From SHZI01 sp964384525 (GTDB lineage: Bacteria > Pseudomonadota > Gammaproteobacteria > Steroidobacterales > GCA-2729495), in NCBI GenBank assembly GCA_964384525.1, contig CAYLKO010000058.1, positions 1 through 15,939 on the forward strand: DNA of 15,939 bases. The letters are read 5' to 3'. The first letter of the stretch is position 1, and each line of letters opens with the position of its first letter. The notes beneath the pieces are model-generated. The model saw nothing but the letters and a program-made list of their open reading frames with translations. It was not told where the DNA came from and did not search any database. A program made the translations under genes and the position numbers. Of the stretch, positions 1-7,251 are shown one piece after another.

Positions 1-1740
1 AGCATCGCCGATCGAACTGCCGCCACCATTTTCAGCGCGTTCGAGGATTACAACCGCACGTTTGGCAGCATCACCAGACGCGCAGAGCGGCGTTTTCTCG
101 AGCAGGAATGGCAGCTGGGGCAGCGCGATGCCGTGGAACGCATCGAGCTCTACGATCATCGCGTGGAGAAGTGCCTGGCGGAGCTGATCGGCCAGTTGGG
201 CGCCCAGATCGCTGCGCACGAGATGTGGCGGCAGATCAAGCTGGAATTTGCCAGCCGCATCGTCGCTTGTCCGGACCGGAAATTCTTTGCAACATTTTTC
301 AATTCGCTCACCCGCAAGGTGTTCAACACCATCGGGGTGAATCATGAGGTGGAATTCACCAGTGCCGCCGACGAAGAGCGCGGCAGCACGCTGGCAGTGC
401 CTGCCGGCAAACTCCTGATCCGCGCTGCCAACCCCGGCGACGGCCTTGCGCGGGAGATTGACAGCCTGCTGTCCGGCACGCCATGGAAGGAGCGCTACGC
501 CGATCCTGCCGCAGCCGGTCGTTTCGTACTTGGGGAAATCCAGGCTGTGCTGGCTGCCAGGGGGCTGGGCCAGGATGGCCGGGATGGCACGGGCCTGCGG
601 CTCGAGGTGCTGGAGGCGGTGTTCTATCGCGCGACTCGTGCATTTCTGGTCGGGCGGATCTCTGGTTCCGACTGGATGTCGCCGCTCATCATTGCCTTTG
701 CCCATGCCGACAAAGGCATTGTCGTGGATGCCGTGATGATGTCGGAGTACGAGGTCCGGCCGCTGTTTGGCTTTTCCCGTTCCTATTTCCATGCGGATTT
801 GCCGGATGTGGAGCCGGCGGTGGGTTATCTGGGTGAAATCATGCCCGGCAAGTCGGTGGATGAGATCTACACGGTGCTGGGTCGGGCGAAGCAGGGCAAG
901 ACCGAGCGGTTCAGGGGCCTGTTCCGGCATCTGGCCGCGTCCACTGATTCCTTCGTCCATGCCGAAGGGGTCCGCGGCATGGTGATGGTGGTTTTCACGC
1001 TGTACTCGTCCGACCTGGTATTCAAGGTCATCCGTGACCGCTTCGCCGAACCGAAAACCGTGTCCCGCCACGAAGTGATGCAGAAGTACCAGCTCGTGTT
1101 CCAGCATGATCGGGCCGGACGGCTGGTCGATGCCCAGGAGTTCCGCCAGTTGCGTTTTCCGAAGGCCCGGTTTTCTGCAGCCCTGCTCGAGGAGCTGCTG
1201 ACCTCGGCGGCGGGCAGCTGCCGAATCGAGGGTGCTGATCTGATCGTCGGACACTGCTACATGGAGCGGCGGATGAAACCGCTCGATGTTTTCCTGCGGG
1301 ATGCACCGCCGGATGCCGCACGACGCGCCATCCGGGACTATGGGCAGGCGATCCGTGACCTCGCCCTGAGCAATGTTTTTCCGGGTGATCTGCTGTTGAA
1401 GAACTTCGGCGTGTCACGGCACGGGCGGGTCATCTTCTATGACTATGATGAACTCTGTCTGGTAACCGAGTGTGCCTTCCGCAATCTGCCGGTTCCGCGC
1501 GACGACGAGGACGAAATGCGTGCCGAGCCCTGGTTCTTCGTGGGGGCAAACGATGTCTTTCCGGAGCAGTTTCTGGAGTTTCTCGGCCTGCGTGGCGAGC
1601 TGCACGACGAATTCACCCGCGAGCACGCTGACCTGTTGACGGCCGACTACTGGCGGAATGTAAAGGCCGGTCACGCTGCCGAGAAACACATGGAAGTGGT
1701 GCCGTACACCAGGCGACGCGTCCTCGACGCCTGCGCCTGA
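1..1740 (+). CDS. aceK: Isocitrate dehydrogenase kinase/phosphatase, 5'-truncated by window edge
   Basis: AceK phosphorylates and dephosphorylates isocitrate dehydrogenase in the cytoplasm and so sets the split between the TCA cycle and the glyoxylate bypass. The frame is open from base 1 to the TGA at 1738-1740 (579 residues). Numbering by window residue, the nucleotide-binding stretch GMVMVVFT is followed by FKVIRD with the ATP-binding Lys at 342. Asp377 (VDAQEF), Asp463 (FPGDLLLKNFG) and Asp481 (FYDYDEL) match E. coli Lys336, Asp371, Asp457 and Asp475, all at a constant offset of 6. The N-terminal residues (TAATIFSAFEDYNRTFGSI) also resemble E. coli AceK from about residue 4, so only a few codons lie upstream. 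The in-frame GTG at 133 is not the real start because family-like sequence precedes it. The aceBA genes often sit upstream of aceK, but that DNA is outside the window. Identification is very secure. Confidence 0.97.
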   Translation, partial: SIADRTAATIFSAFEDYNRTFGSITRRAERRFLEQEWQLGQRDAVERIELYDHRVEKCLAELIGQLGAQIAAHEMWRQIKLEFASRIVACPDRKFFATFFNSLTRKVFNTIGVNHEVEFTSAADEERGSTLAVPAGKLLIRAANPGDGLAREIDSLLSGTPWKERYADPAAAGRFVLGEIQAVLAARGLGQDGRDGTGLRLEVLEAVFYRATRAFLVGRISGSDWMSPLIIAFAHADKGIVVDAVMMSEYEVRPLFGFSRSYFHADLPDVEPAVGYLGEIMPGKSVDEIYTVLGRAKQGKTERFRGLFRHLAASTDSFVHAEGVRGMVMVVFTLYSSDLVFKVIRDRFAEPKTVSRHEVMQKYQLVFQHDRAGRLVDAQEFRQLRFPKARFSAALLEELLTSAAGSCRIEGADLIVGHCYMERRMKPLDVFLRDAPPDAARRAIRDYGQAIRDLALSNVFPGDLLLKNFGVSRHGRVIFYDYDELCLVTECAFRNLPVPRDDEDEMRAEPWFFVGANDVFPEQFLEFLGLRGELHDEFTREHADLLTADYWRNVKAGHAAEKHMEVVPYTRRRVLDACA

Positions 1741-1806
1741 GGCCATCGATCCCGGTGACTGCCTGCCGGACGATCCCCGCAGGCCAAATCACTTACTCTT
1801 GCCCGC

Positions 1807-1822
1807 CCGCGACATGTCGCGG
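1807..1822. promoter_or_regulatory. Perfect 16-bp palindrome in the leader of the MFS gene
   Basis: CCGCGACATGTCGCGG reads identically on both strands, with its centre between 1814 and 1815. It lies 67 nt after the aceK stop and 33 nt before the preferred ATG of the MFS gene. It could be an operator for a dimeric regulator or a short RNA hairpin. No poly-T follows, so it is not a typical terminator. The palindrome is directly visible; its role is unknown. Confidence 0.35.
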
Positions 1823-1855
1823 TGCCTTGCCGTGGGCTTTTATCTGGAGCTGTTG

Positions 1856-3049
1856 ATGGCCAATGCCATGCCGCGCGACCGGTTGATTCTGCTCGTTGGT
1901 CTCATCACCTACGGGATGGGCCAGTCCCTGCTCTTCGTCATCTTCACGCCGCTGGCGCGCGAACTCGGCCTTGAGGAATGGCAGCTTGGTTTCATCATTG
2001 CCGCCTCCAACGTGATGCTGGCTTTTTCGGCGCCACAGTGGGGGCGGGCCAGCCAGCATCTGGGCCGCCGTCGGGTCTATCTGATCGGCCTCGGCGGCTT
2101 TGCGATCGGCTATGGCCTGCTGGCCGTTGGTGTGCAGATCGGCCTGATGGGCATCATGACATCCGGCGCGCTGTTTGCCCTGCTGCTCCTGTTGCGCCTG
2201 GCCTATGGCATCGTCGTGGGCGGCATCAATCCGGCAGCCACTGCCTACATCGCCGACACCACGGATGAAGGTTCGCGGTCACAGGGCATGGCGCTGGTGG
2301 CCATGGCGGGCGGTCTGGGAACCATCCTGGGGCCGGCATTCGGCGGCGCACTGGGCCTGATCGATCCTGTCCTGCCGATGTACGTGGCAGCGGTTCTGGC
2401 CGGTCTCGCCGGCCTGTGGGCCTATCGGGAACTGCCTGAGCCACCTCGACCGGCCAGCGCCGGGCAGGTCTTGCGGTTGCGCGTGATGGATCCCCGCGTG
2501 CTGCCGTACCTGATCGCGTGGGTGGTGGTCTTCGGCGTGTTTACCGGCGTGCAGACGATCACGGCCGGCTGGATTGCGGATCGCTTCGGCATCACCGAGC
2601 CCGGCCGCGCCCAGCGCACCATGATGGTGGCCATGTTGTCGATGGCCTTCGTGACCGTGTTTGTGCAGGCCGTGGTGCTGCAACGCTGGAAGGCGGCCCC
2701 GGCCACGATGCTGAAGACCGGCTTCGCGGTGATGACATTCGGACTGCTCGTGGTGGCCTTCAGTCCCAATCTGCTGTCGCTGTATGCGGGCTACGGCCTG
2801 TTCGGCTTCAGCTTTGGCTTCACGGCCCCCGGCCTGAACGCAGCCGGGAGCCTCAGTGTGCGACCGGAGGAGCAGGGCGCGGTGGCCGGTTTGCTGGCAG
2901 CAGCGCCCACGGTCGGGATGATTTTTGGTCCCGTCCTCTGCGGCCTCGTCTACTCGATCGCCCCCGCGCTGCCGATGCTGGGTGGTGCGGCATTGACCGC
3001 GGCCCTCGGCATCTGGTTCCTGTTCATCACTGTCCCGGATCCCCGCTAG
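1856..3049 (+). CDS. MFS transporter, drug:H+ antiporter (DHA1)-like exporter
   Basis: This is a 397-residue inner-membrane protein with about 12 hydrophobic helices, the usual size for the 12-TM major facilitator superfamily. Motif A appears as GRASQHLGRRR (residues 63-73) in the loop after helix 2. A helix-4 segment with RLAYGIVVGG, followed by a motif-C-like GLGTILGPAFGG in helix 5, points to proton-coupled export of small molecules; the substrate cannot be read from sequence. I chose ATG 1856 because GGAG at 1846-1849 lies 6 nt upstream. The frame stays open to a TTG at 1799, but that would translate through the 16-bp palindrome at 1807-1822 and has no visible ribosome site. The gap after aceK is about 115 nt, so it may have its own promoter. 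Its TAG stop (3047-3049) overlaps the stop of the convergent metal ATPase gene, and no terminator separates them. Confidence 0.9.
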   Translation: MANAMPRDRLILLVGLITYGMGQSLLFVIFTPLARELGLEEWQLGFIIAASNVMLAFSAPQWGRASQHLGRRRVYLIGLGGFAIGYGLLAVGVQIGLMGIMTSGALFALLLLLRLAYGIVVGGINPAATAYIADTTDEGSRSQGMALVAMAGGLGTILGPAFGGALGLIDPVLPMYVAAVLAGLAGLWAYRELPEPPRPASAGQVLRLRVMDPRVLPYLIAWVVVFGVFTGVQTITAGWIADRFGITEPGRAQRTMMVAMLSMAFVTVFVQAVVLQRWKAAPATMLKTGFAVMTFGLLVVAFSPNLLSLYAGYGLFGFSFGFTAPGLNAAGSLSVRPEEQGAVAGLLAAAPTVGMIFGPVLCGLVYSIAPALPMLGGAALTAALGIWFLFITVPDPR

Positions 3050-5565
3050 CGGGCGCGGAGCATGCGCATGCCATTCAGCGTCACGATCAGGGTGGCGCCC
3101 ACGTCGGCCATGACGGCCAGCCACAGGGTGGCGATGCCGGGCAGGGCCAGCGCGAGAACCACGAGCTTCAGGCCCAGGCTCAGCACGATGTTCTGCTTGA
3201 CGATCCGGCGCGTCAGGCGGCTGATGCGCAGGGCCTGCGGCAGGGCGTGGAGATTGTCCTGCATGAGCACGATGTCGGCGGTTTCCATGGCCTGCGCAGT
3301 GCCCGCTCCGCCCATGGCAATGCCCACATCCGCCTGGGCCAGGGCCGGCGCGTCGTTGATGCCATCGCCGATCATGGCCACCTTGCCCTTGGCCTGCAGT
3401 TCCCGGACGACACTCTGCTTGTTTTCCGGAAGGAGGCCGGCGCGCACCTCGTTGATGCCACCGATCTGCCGGGCAATCGATTCGGCCACGCTGCGATTGT
3501 CGCCAGTCAGCATGACTGTCTTCAGCTCGGGATTGTAGTCATGCAAGGCCTCGAGGACGGCCATGCTGTCTGCCCGTGGCTCATCTTCAACGCCGATGTA
3601 GCCCAGCATGCTGGAGCCACGACCCACCAGCATCACGGTCTTGCCTGAAGCCTGCAGCCGGGCAGCGTCTGCACAGATGTCATCGGCGCAGTCGGCGCCA
3701 TGCGCAAAGAGCTCGTGGGTGCCGACTGCAATGCGTTCACCGGCCAGTTCCCCGGACACCCCGCGGCCGAGGTGCGCCGTGATGTTGGCTGCCTGCGGCA
3801 GTCGGTTGGCAACACCGAGATGCCGTGCCGAGGCGACAACCGCCTGTGCCAACGGGTGTTCGGAGGCGGCTTCGACCGTGTTGGCCACCGCCATGACGTC
3901 CTCGCAGGTGGCGCAGTCATCGTTGGCGGCATCCAGATGAGCGCAGTCCCGGCCGCGGATCGCGGTGACGGCCGGCCGCCCGACGGTCAGCGTGCCGGTC
4001 TTGTCGAAGGCAATGATGTTGATGCTGGCCAGCCGGTCGAGCTGGGCGCCACCCTTGACGAGCACCCCAAGCTGGGCGAGCCGGGTGAGGGCGCTGACCA
4101 CCGTCACCGGAATGCTGATGATCAGCGCGCAGGGGCAGGCGATGATCAGCATGGCGAGGCCGCGATACAGCCAGCCGCGGGTGCCGTCGGCCAGATCCAG
4201 GAATGGCTGGCCAAAGACCAGCACGGGAATCACCATCAGCAGCGCGGCAAGGCCAACGACCAGGGGCGTGTACCAGCGGGCAAAGCGGTCGATGAAGCGC
4301 TCGGCCGGCGTGCGCTCGGCAAGGGCGCGCTCCACCATCTGTGCGATGCGCGTGATGGTGGAAGAGCCGGCCGGCTGCATCACCTCGATCGTGAGAGCTC
4401 CCGGGCCATTGATCGTGCCGGCGAGCACATCATCCCCGGCACCGCGATCCACCGGCATGCTTTCGCCGGTGACCGCGGCCTGATTGACAGTGGACAGGCC
4501 GGAGAGCACCCGGCCATCGAGCGGAATGCGCTCACCCGGTTTGACCAGCACATGGGCGCCGACCTGCACGGCAGCCGTTGGCACCCGACGCTGGTGAAAG
4601 TGCACATTGCCGGCAGCGGGCGCCGGGGTGGAAGCCGGCTCAGGATCATGCCGGTGCCCGGCGGCGTGGTCATGGCCGTGACCGTGCTCGTGCTCATGTT
4701 CGTGTTCGTGTTCGTGTTCATGGGCGTGATCATCATGAGCGTGCCCGTGCTGAGCGTGTTCATGCTTATGCTCGCGGTGCTCGTGTCCATGGTCATGCTC
4801 GTGATGATCATGGCCAGCCTCGCTGCAGGCGGCACCATGCTGGTGGCCGGCATGCTGGTGCCCTTCATGCTCGTGTCCGCCGGCACCATGACTGTCGGTC
4901 TCATGACTTTCCGCGTGTGCCTCCAGCACCGTGGCTTCATCGGGCTGCAGCGACAACAAACTGCGCAACGCATCCCGCGAGCGCTCCGCACTGTAGGCCT
5001 CGAGCGCTTCACCCAGGGTAAACAGCAGGACGACAGCCGCCGCTTCGCCAGTCTCGCCGATGGCAAAGGCTCCGACCGCGGCGACGCCCATCAACAGATC
5101 GATGGTTACATGGCGGGCCACCAGCAGTGAGCGCAGGCCCTTGACGAGAATGGGCGCGCCGACCACCACCACCGTCGCCAGCAGCGCGGCCTCGAGCAGG
5201 GGCCAGGTGACTGCCATGCCAAGCACGCCGGCGATGATCAGCAATACTGAGGTTGCCAGGGCGATCTGCGAGCGTCGTTCGCTGGCCAGGAACTTCAGGA
5301 AACCGCCGAAGCCCCGCAACTCGGGCCGCGGCGCTTTCTTTGCCTCGGTGCCATCGCCAATGCGATAGCCGAGATCCCGAACCCGCGCCTCGATCTGGTC
5401 GCGAGTCGCCGAGCCGGTGGCTTCCAGGGTTTCGGTGGTGAAGTCCACGCGTACGGAGTTGATCCCGGGCACGGACTTCACGGCCTGCTCGATGGTGAGT
5501 GCGCAGCTGCCGCAGTCCATGCCCTGGATCTTCAGGCGAATGTCAGGCGATACGGTAGCGTTCAT
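3046..5565 (-). CDS. zntA: Zn/Cd/Pb-exporting P1B-type ATPase with internal His-rich insert
   Basis: This 839-residue inner-membrane pump exports divalent soft metals using ATP. Domains in order: HMA metal-binding domain with GMDCGSC (15-21); helices from about 100 to 190; actuator domain with TGES (366-369); CPC metal-site helix (477-479); phosphorylation site DKTGTLT (Asp521); SEHP (568-571); TGDN (687-690); hinge GDGINDAP (733-740). Lys800 and Asp821 in the last two helices have the 21-residue spacing of E. coli ZntA Lys693/Asp714, which favours Zn/Cd/Pb over Cu. Between the helices and the actuator core (217-306) is an insert with 35 histidines, including a 13-residue alternating His-Glu run; this position is unusual. 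Extra cysteines occur in the nucleotide-binding domain (541, 551, 554). ATG 5565 has AAGGAG 9 nt upstream. A MerR-type promoter precedes it. The stop overlaps the MFS stop in CTAG. The family call is firm; the exact metal is inferred. Confidence 0.95.
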   Translation of the reverse strand: MNATVSPDIRLKIQGMDCGSCALTIEQAVKSVPGINSVRVDFTTETLEATGSATRDQIEARVRDLGYRIGDGTEAKKAPRPELRGFGGFLKFLASERRSQIALATSVLLIIAGVLGMAVTWPLLEAALLATVVVVGAPILVKGLRSLLVARHVTIDLLMGVAAVGAFAIGETGEAAAVVLLFTLGEALEAYSAERSRDALRSLLSLQPDEATVLEAHAESHETDSHGAGGHEHEGHQHAGHQHGAACSEAGHDHHEHDHGHEHREHKHEHAQHGHAHDDHAHEHEHEHEHEHEHGHGHDHAAGHRHDPEPASTPAPAAGNVHFHQRRVPTAAVQVGAHVLVKPGERIPLDGRVLSGLSTVNQAAVTGESMPVDRGAGDDVLAGTINGPGALTIEVMQPAGSSTITRIAQMVERALAERTPAERFIDRFARWYTPLVVGLAALLMVIPVLVFGQPFLDLADGTRGWLYRGLAMLIIACPCALIISIPVTVVSALTRLAQLGVLVKGGAQLDRLASINIIAFDKTGTLTVGRPAVTAIRGRDCAHLDAANDDCATCEDVMAVANTVEAASEHPLAQAVVASARHLGVANRLPQAANITAHLGRGVSGELAGERIAVGTHELFAHGADCADDICADAARLQASGKTVMLVGRGSSMLGYIGVEDEPRADSMAVLEALHDYNPELKTVMLTGDNRSVAESIARQIGGINEVRAGLLPENKQSVVRELQAKGKVAMIGDGINDAPALAQADVGIAMGGAGTAQAMETADIVLMQDNLHALPQALRISRLTRRIVKQNIVLSLGLKLVVLALALPGIATLWLAVMADVGATLIVTLNGMRMLRAR
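4684..4722 (-). repeat. Hexanucleotide tandem repeat encoding alternating His-Glu in the ATPase
   Basis: On the + strand this is about 6.5 copies of GTGTTC with variants GTGCTC and ATGTTC, which read as alternating His and Glu codons (residues 282-294) on the coding strand. The three central copies are identical. A 6-bp unit preserves the frame, so gain or loss of copies would only change the number of His-Glu pairs. Confidence 0.8.
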
Positions 5566-5612
5566 CGATGTCTGCTCCTTGGGAGTCCGGCAATTCCGGC
5601 TCTACGGGTGTG

Positions 5613-5644
5613 ATCCTGCACCTTGAAGAGGGCTTGAAGGTCAA
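5613..5644 (-). promoter_or_regulatory. MerR-family-type promoter/operator of the metal ATPase gene
   Basis: On the minus strand TTGACC (-35, 5644-5639) is followed by a 20-bp spacer and CAGGAT (-10, 5618-5613). The long spacer is the hallmark of promoters activated by MerR-family proteins, which twist DNA to realign the two boxes. The spacer carries an imperfect inverted repeat (5620-5641) with half sites ACCTTCAAG and CTTCAAGGT, resembling operators of the CueR/ZntR/SoxR group. The -10 match is weak (3/6), as expected for a regulator-dependent promoter. The distance to the ATG at 5565 allows a leader of about 40 nt. The regulator is probably a MerR protein; the nearest such gene is at 7785-8627. 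Confidence 0.7.
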
Positions 5645-5646
5645 GA

Positions 5647-5654
5647 AAAGCGCT
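5647..5654 (+). promoter_or_regulatory. Possible Ada-box-like site upstream of the ada-alkA fusion gene
   Basis: AAAGCGCT matches seven of the eight bases of the AAAGCGCA element known from the E. coli ada promoter. It lies 91 nt upstream of the ada-type start codon and immediately beside the -35 of the divergent ATPase promoter. An 8-bp near match can occur by chance, and no convincing -35 box for the ada gene is visible, so this is tentative. Confidence 0.25.
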
Positions 5655-5745
5655 GGGAATGCTGCACTCTGCCGTTGCGGGCTGGCCGCGAACGCAGGTC
5701 CGAAAACGGCTGGCCCGCAGTGATGGGCCGCGCATAATGCGGGTC

Positions 5746-7239
5746 ATGCCAACGGCAGAAACCACGGTTGCATCCGCCACCGACCACTATTACCGGGCCT
5801 TCATGGCGCACGATGCGCGCTTCGATGGCCGGGTTTACATCGGGGTGACGTCCACCGGCATCTATTGCCGTCCGGTATGCCGGGTGCGCACGCCGAGGCG
5901 CAGCAACTGCCGGTTCTTTCTGCAGCCTGCCGCCGCCGAACGAGCCGGCTTCCGGCCCTGCCTGCGATGCCGGCCGGAACTGGCTCCCGGGATTTCCCTG
6001 CAGGATTCCTCCACGACCCTGGCGGGCCAGGCAGCCCTGCTACTTGAGCGTGTTGCCGTTGCCGGCGGGGATCCCTGCATGCCGGCCATCGCGCGGCAGC
6101 TGGGTGTCACGGACCGTCACCTCCGGCGGATCTTCCATGCGGTGCATGGCGTGTCGCCCATCGACTTTCTGACCACGCGACGGCTCCTGCTGGCCAAGCA
6201 ACTGCTGACCGACACCGACATGCCGGTGACGCAGGTGGCGCTTGCCAGTGGCTTTGCGAGCCTGCGCCGGTTCAATGCAGTGTTTGCCGCCCGGTATCGA
6301 TTGAGCCCCTCCGCATTGCGCCGCCGCAGCCGGCAGCCTCGCGAGGCTGCTCATGAACTGGTGGTCGTGCGTCTGGCTTACCGCCCACCCTATGACATTG
6401 CCGGCATGCTGGATTTCTTCGCGGCCAGAGCCCTGCCTGGTGTGGAAGCGGTGACCGGGAGCGTTCTGCGCCGCACCCTTGCCCTGAGCCATCAGGGGCA
6501 GTTGCGGAGGGGCTGGGTCAGCCTGCGCTTTGTGCCGGACCGGCCGGAGGTTGAACTGGCACTGGCGCCGGCTCTGGCTCCCGCCATAGGTCCACTGCTG
6601 GCACGAGCCCGCCATGCGCTGGATCTGGATGCGGATCCCGCCCTGATCGACCCGGTGATCGCCACTGTTCCGGTGGCGGCCACCCTCGGTGCCGTCGCCG
6701 GCATCCGCGTGGCCGGCAGCATGGACGGTTTCGAGAGCGCCGTGCGCATCATTCTCGGGCAGCAGGTCAGTGTGGCCGCCGCCCGCACGCTGACGCGGCG
6801 GCTCGTGGCGCGCTTTGGCACCGACATCGACACGCCCTACGCGGATCTGCACCGCCTGTTTCCGGATGCAGCGACGCTGGCTGCAGCTGATCCGGCCGGG
6901 ATCGGCGCGCTGGGCATAGTCCGGCAGCGGGTGCGGGCGTTGCAGGCTTTGGCTGTTGAAGTGGCGGCGGGCCGCCTCGAGCTGCATCGTGGCGCACCGA
7001 TGGCGGCCAGCATGGCGGCATTGCGGGCATTGCCGGGCATCGGCGAGTGGACCGCCGAATTGATCGCGATGCGGGCGCTGGCCTGGCCCGATGCGTTTCC
7101 GGCCACCGACATCGGCGTGCTGAATGCCCTGCACACCCGCGATGTCCGCCAGGTCAGGGCGACTGCCGAAGCCTGGCGACCATGGCGGGCTTATGCCGTC
7201 GTCCGGCTGTGGCAGTCGCTGGTTGCCCCTGTAGTTTGA
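5746..7239 (+). CDS. Bifunctional Ada regulator / AlkA-type DNA-3-methyladenine glycosylase fusion
   Basis: This 497-residue fusion senses methylphosphotriesters through an Ada N-terminal zinc domain and excises alkylated bases through an AlkA domain. Cysteines 41, 45, 72 and 75 (IYCRPVCR and PCLRCRP) match E. coli Ada 38, 42, 69 and 72; the first is the expected methyl acceptor. An AraC-type helix-turn-helix follows (about 105-190, ending LSPSALRRR). The AlkA N-terminal domain begins near LAYRPPYDIAGMLDFF, and the HhH-GPD glycosylase core contains LPGIGEWTAELIAMRAL and catalytic Asp455 (PATDIGV). ATG 5746 gives an N-terminus close to E. coli Ada; ATGs at 5737 and 5659 are also in frame. CATAAT at 5733-5738 just before 5746 could be a -10 for a near-leaderless message, but no good -35 is seen. 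Ada's own C-terminal O6-methyltransferase domain is absent and is supplied by the next gene. Similar Ada-AlkA fusions are known in mycobacteria. Confidence 0.94.
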   Translation: MPTAETTVASATDHYYRAFMAHDARFDGRVYIGVTSTGIYCRPVCRVRTPRRSNCRFFLQPAAAERAGFRPCLRCRPELAPGISLQDSSTTLAGQAALLLERVAVAGGDPCMPAIARQLGVTDRHLRRIFHAVHGVSPIDFLTTRRLLLAKQLLTDTDMPVTQVALASGFASLRRFNAVFAARYRLSPSALRRRSRQPREAAHELVVVRLAYRPPYDIAGMLDFFAARALPGVEAVTGSVLRRTLALSHQGQLRRGWVSLRFVPDRPEVELALAPALAPAIGPLLARARHALDLDADPALIDPVIATVPVAATLGAVAGIRVAGSMDGFESAVRIILGQQVSVAAARTLTRRLVARFGTDIDTPYADLHRLFPDAATLAAADPAGIGALGIVRQRVRALQALAVEVAAGRLELHRGAPMAASMAALRALPGIGEWTAELIAMRALAWPDAFPATDIGVLNALHTRDVRQVRATAEAWRPWRAYAVVRLWQSLVAPVV

Positions 7240-7251
7240 GGAGAGCATTGC

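Noticed and set aside
133..135. GTG at 133 as the start of aceK
   Set aside because: AceK-like sequence continues in frame upstream to base 1, so the gene simply runs in from outside the window.
1799..1801. TTG at 1799 as the start of the MFS gene
   Set aside because: It has no ribosome site, and the added residues are not transporter-like. ATG 1856 has GGAG at proper spacing.
3700..5130. Long + strand open frame (476 codons) opposite the metal ATPase gene
   Set aside because: It is antisense to a gene with every expected P-type ATPase motif. Its Met/Val-rich low-complexity part is just the reverse of the His-rich repeat.
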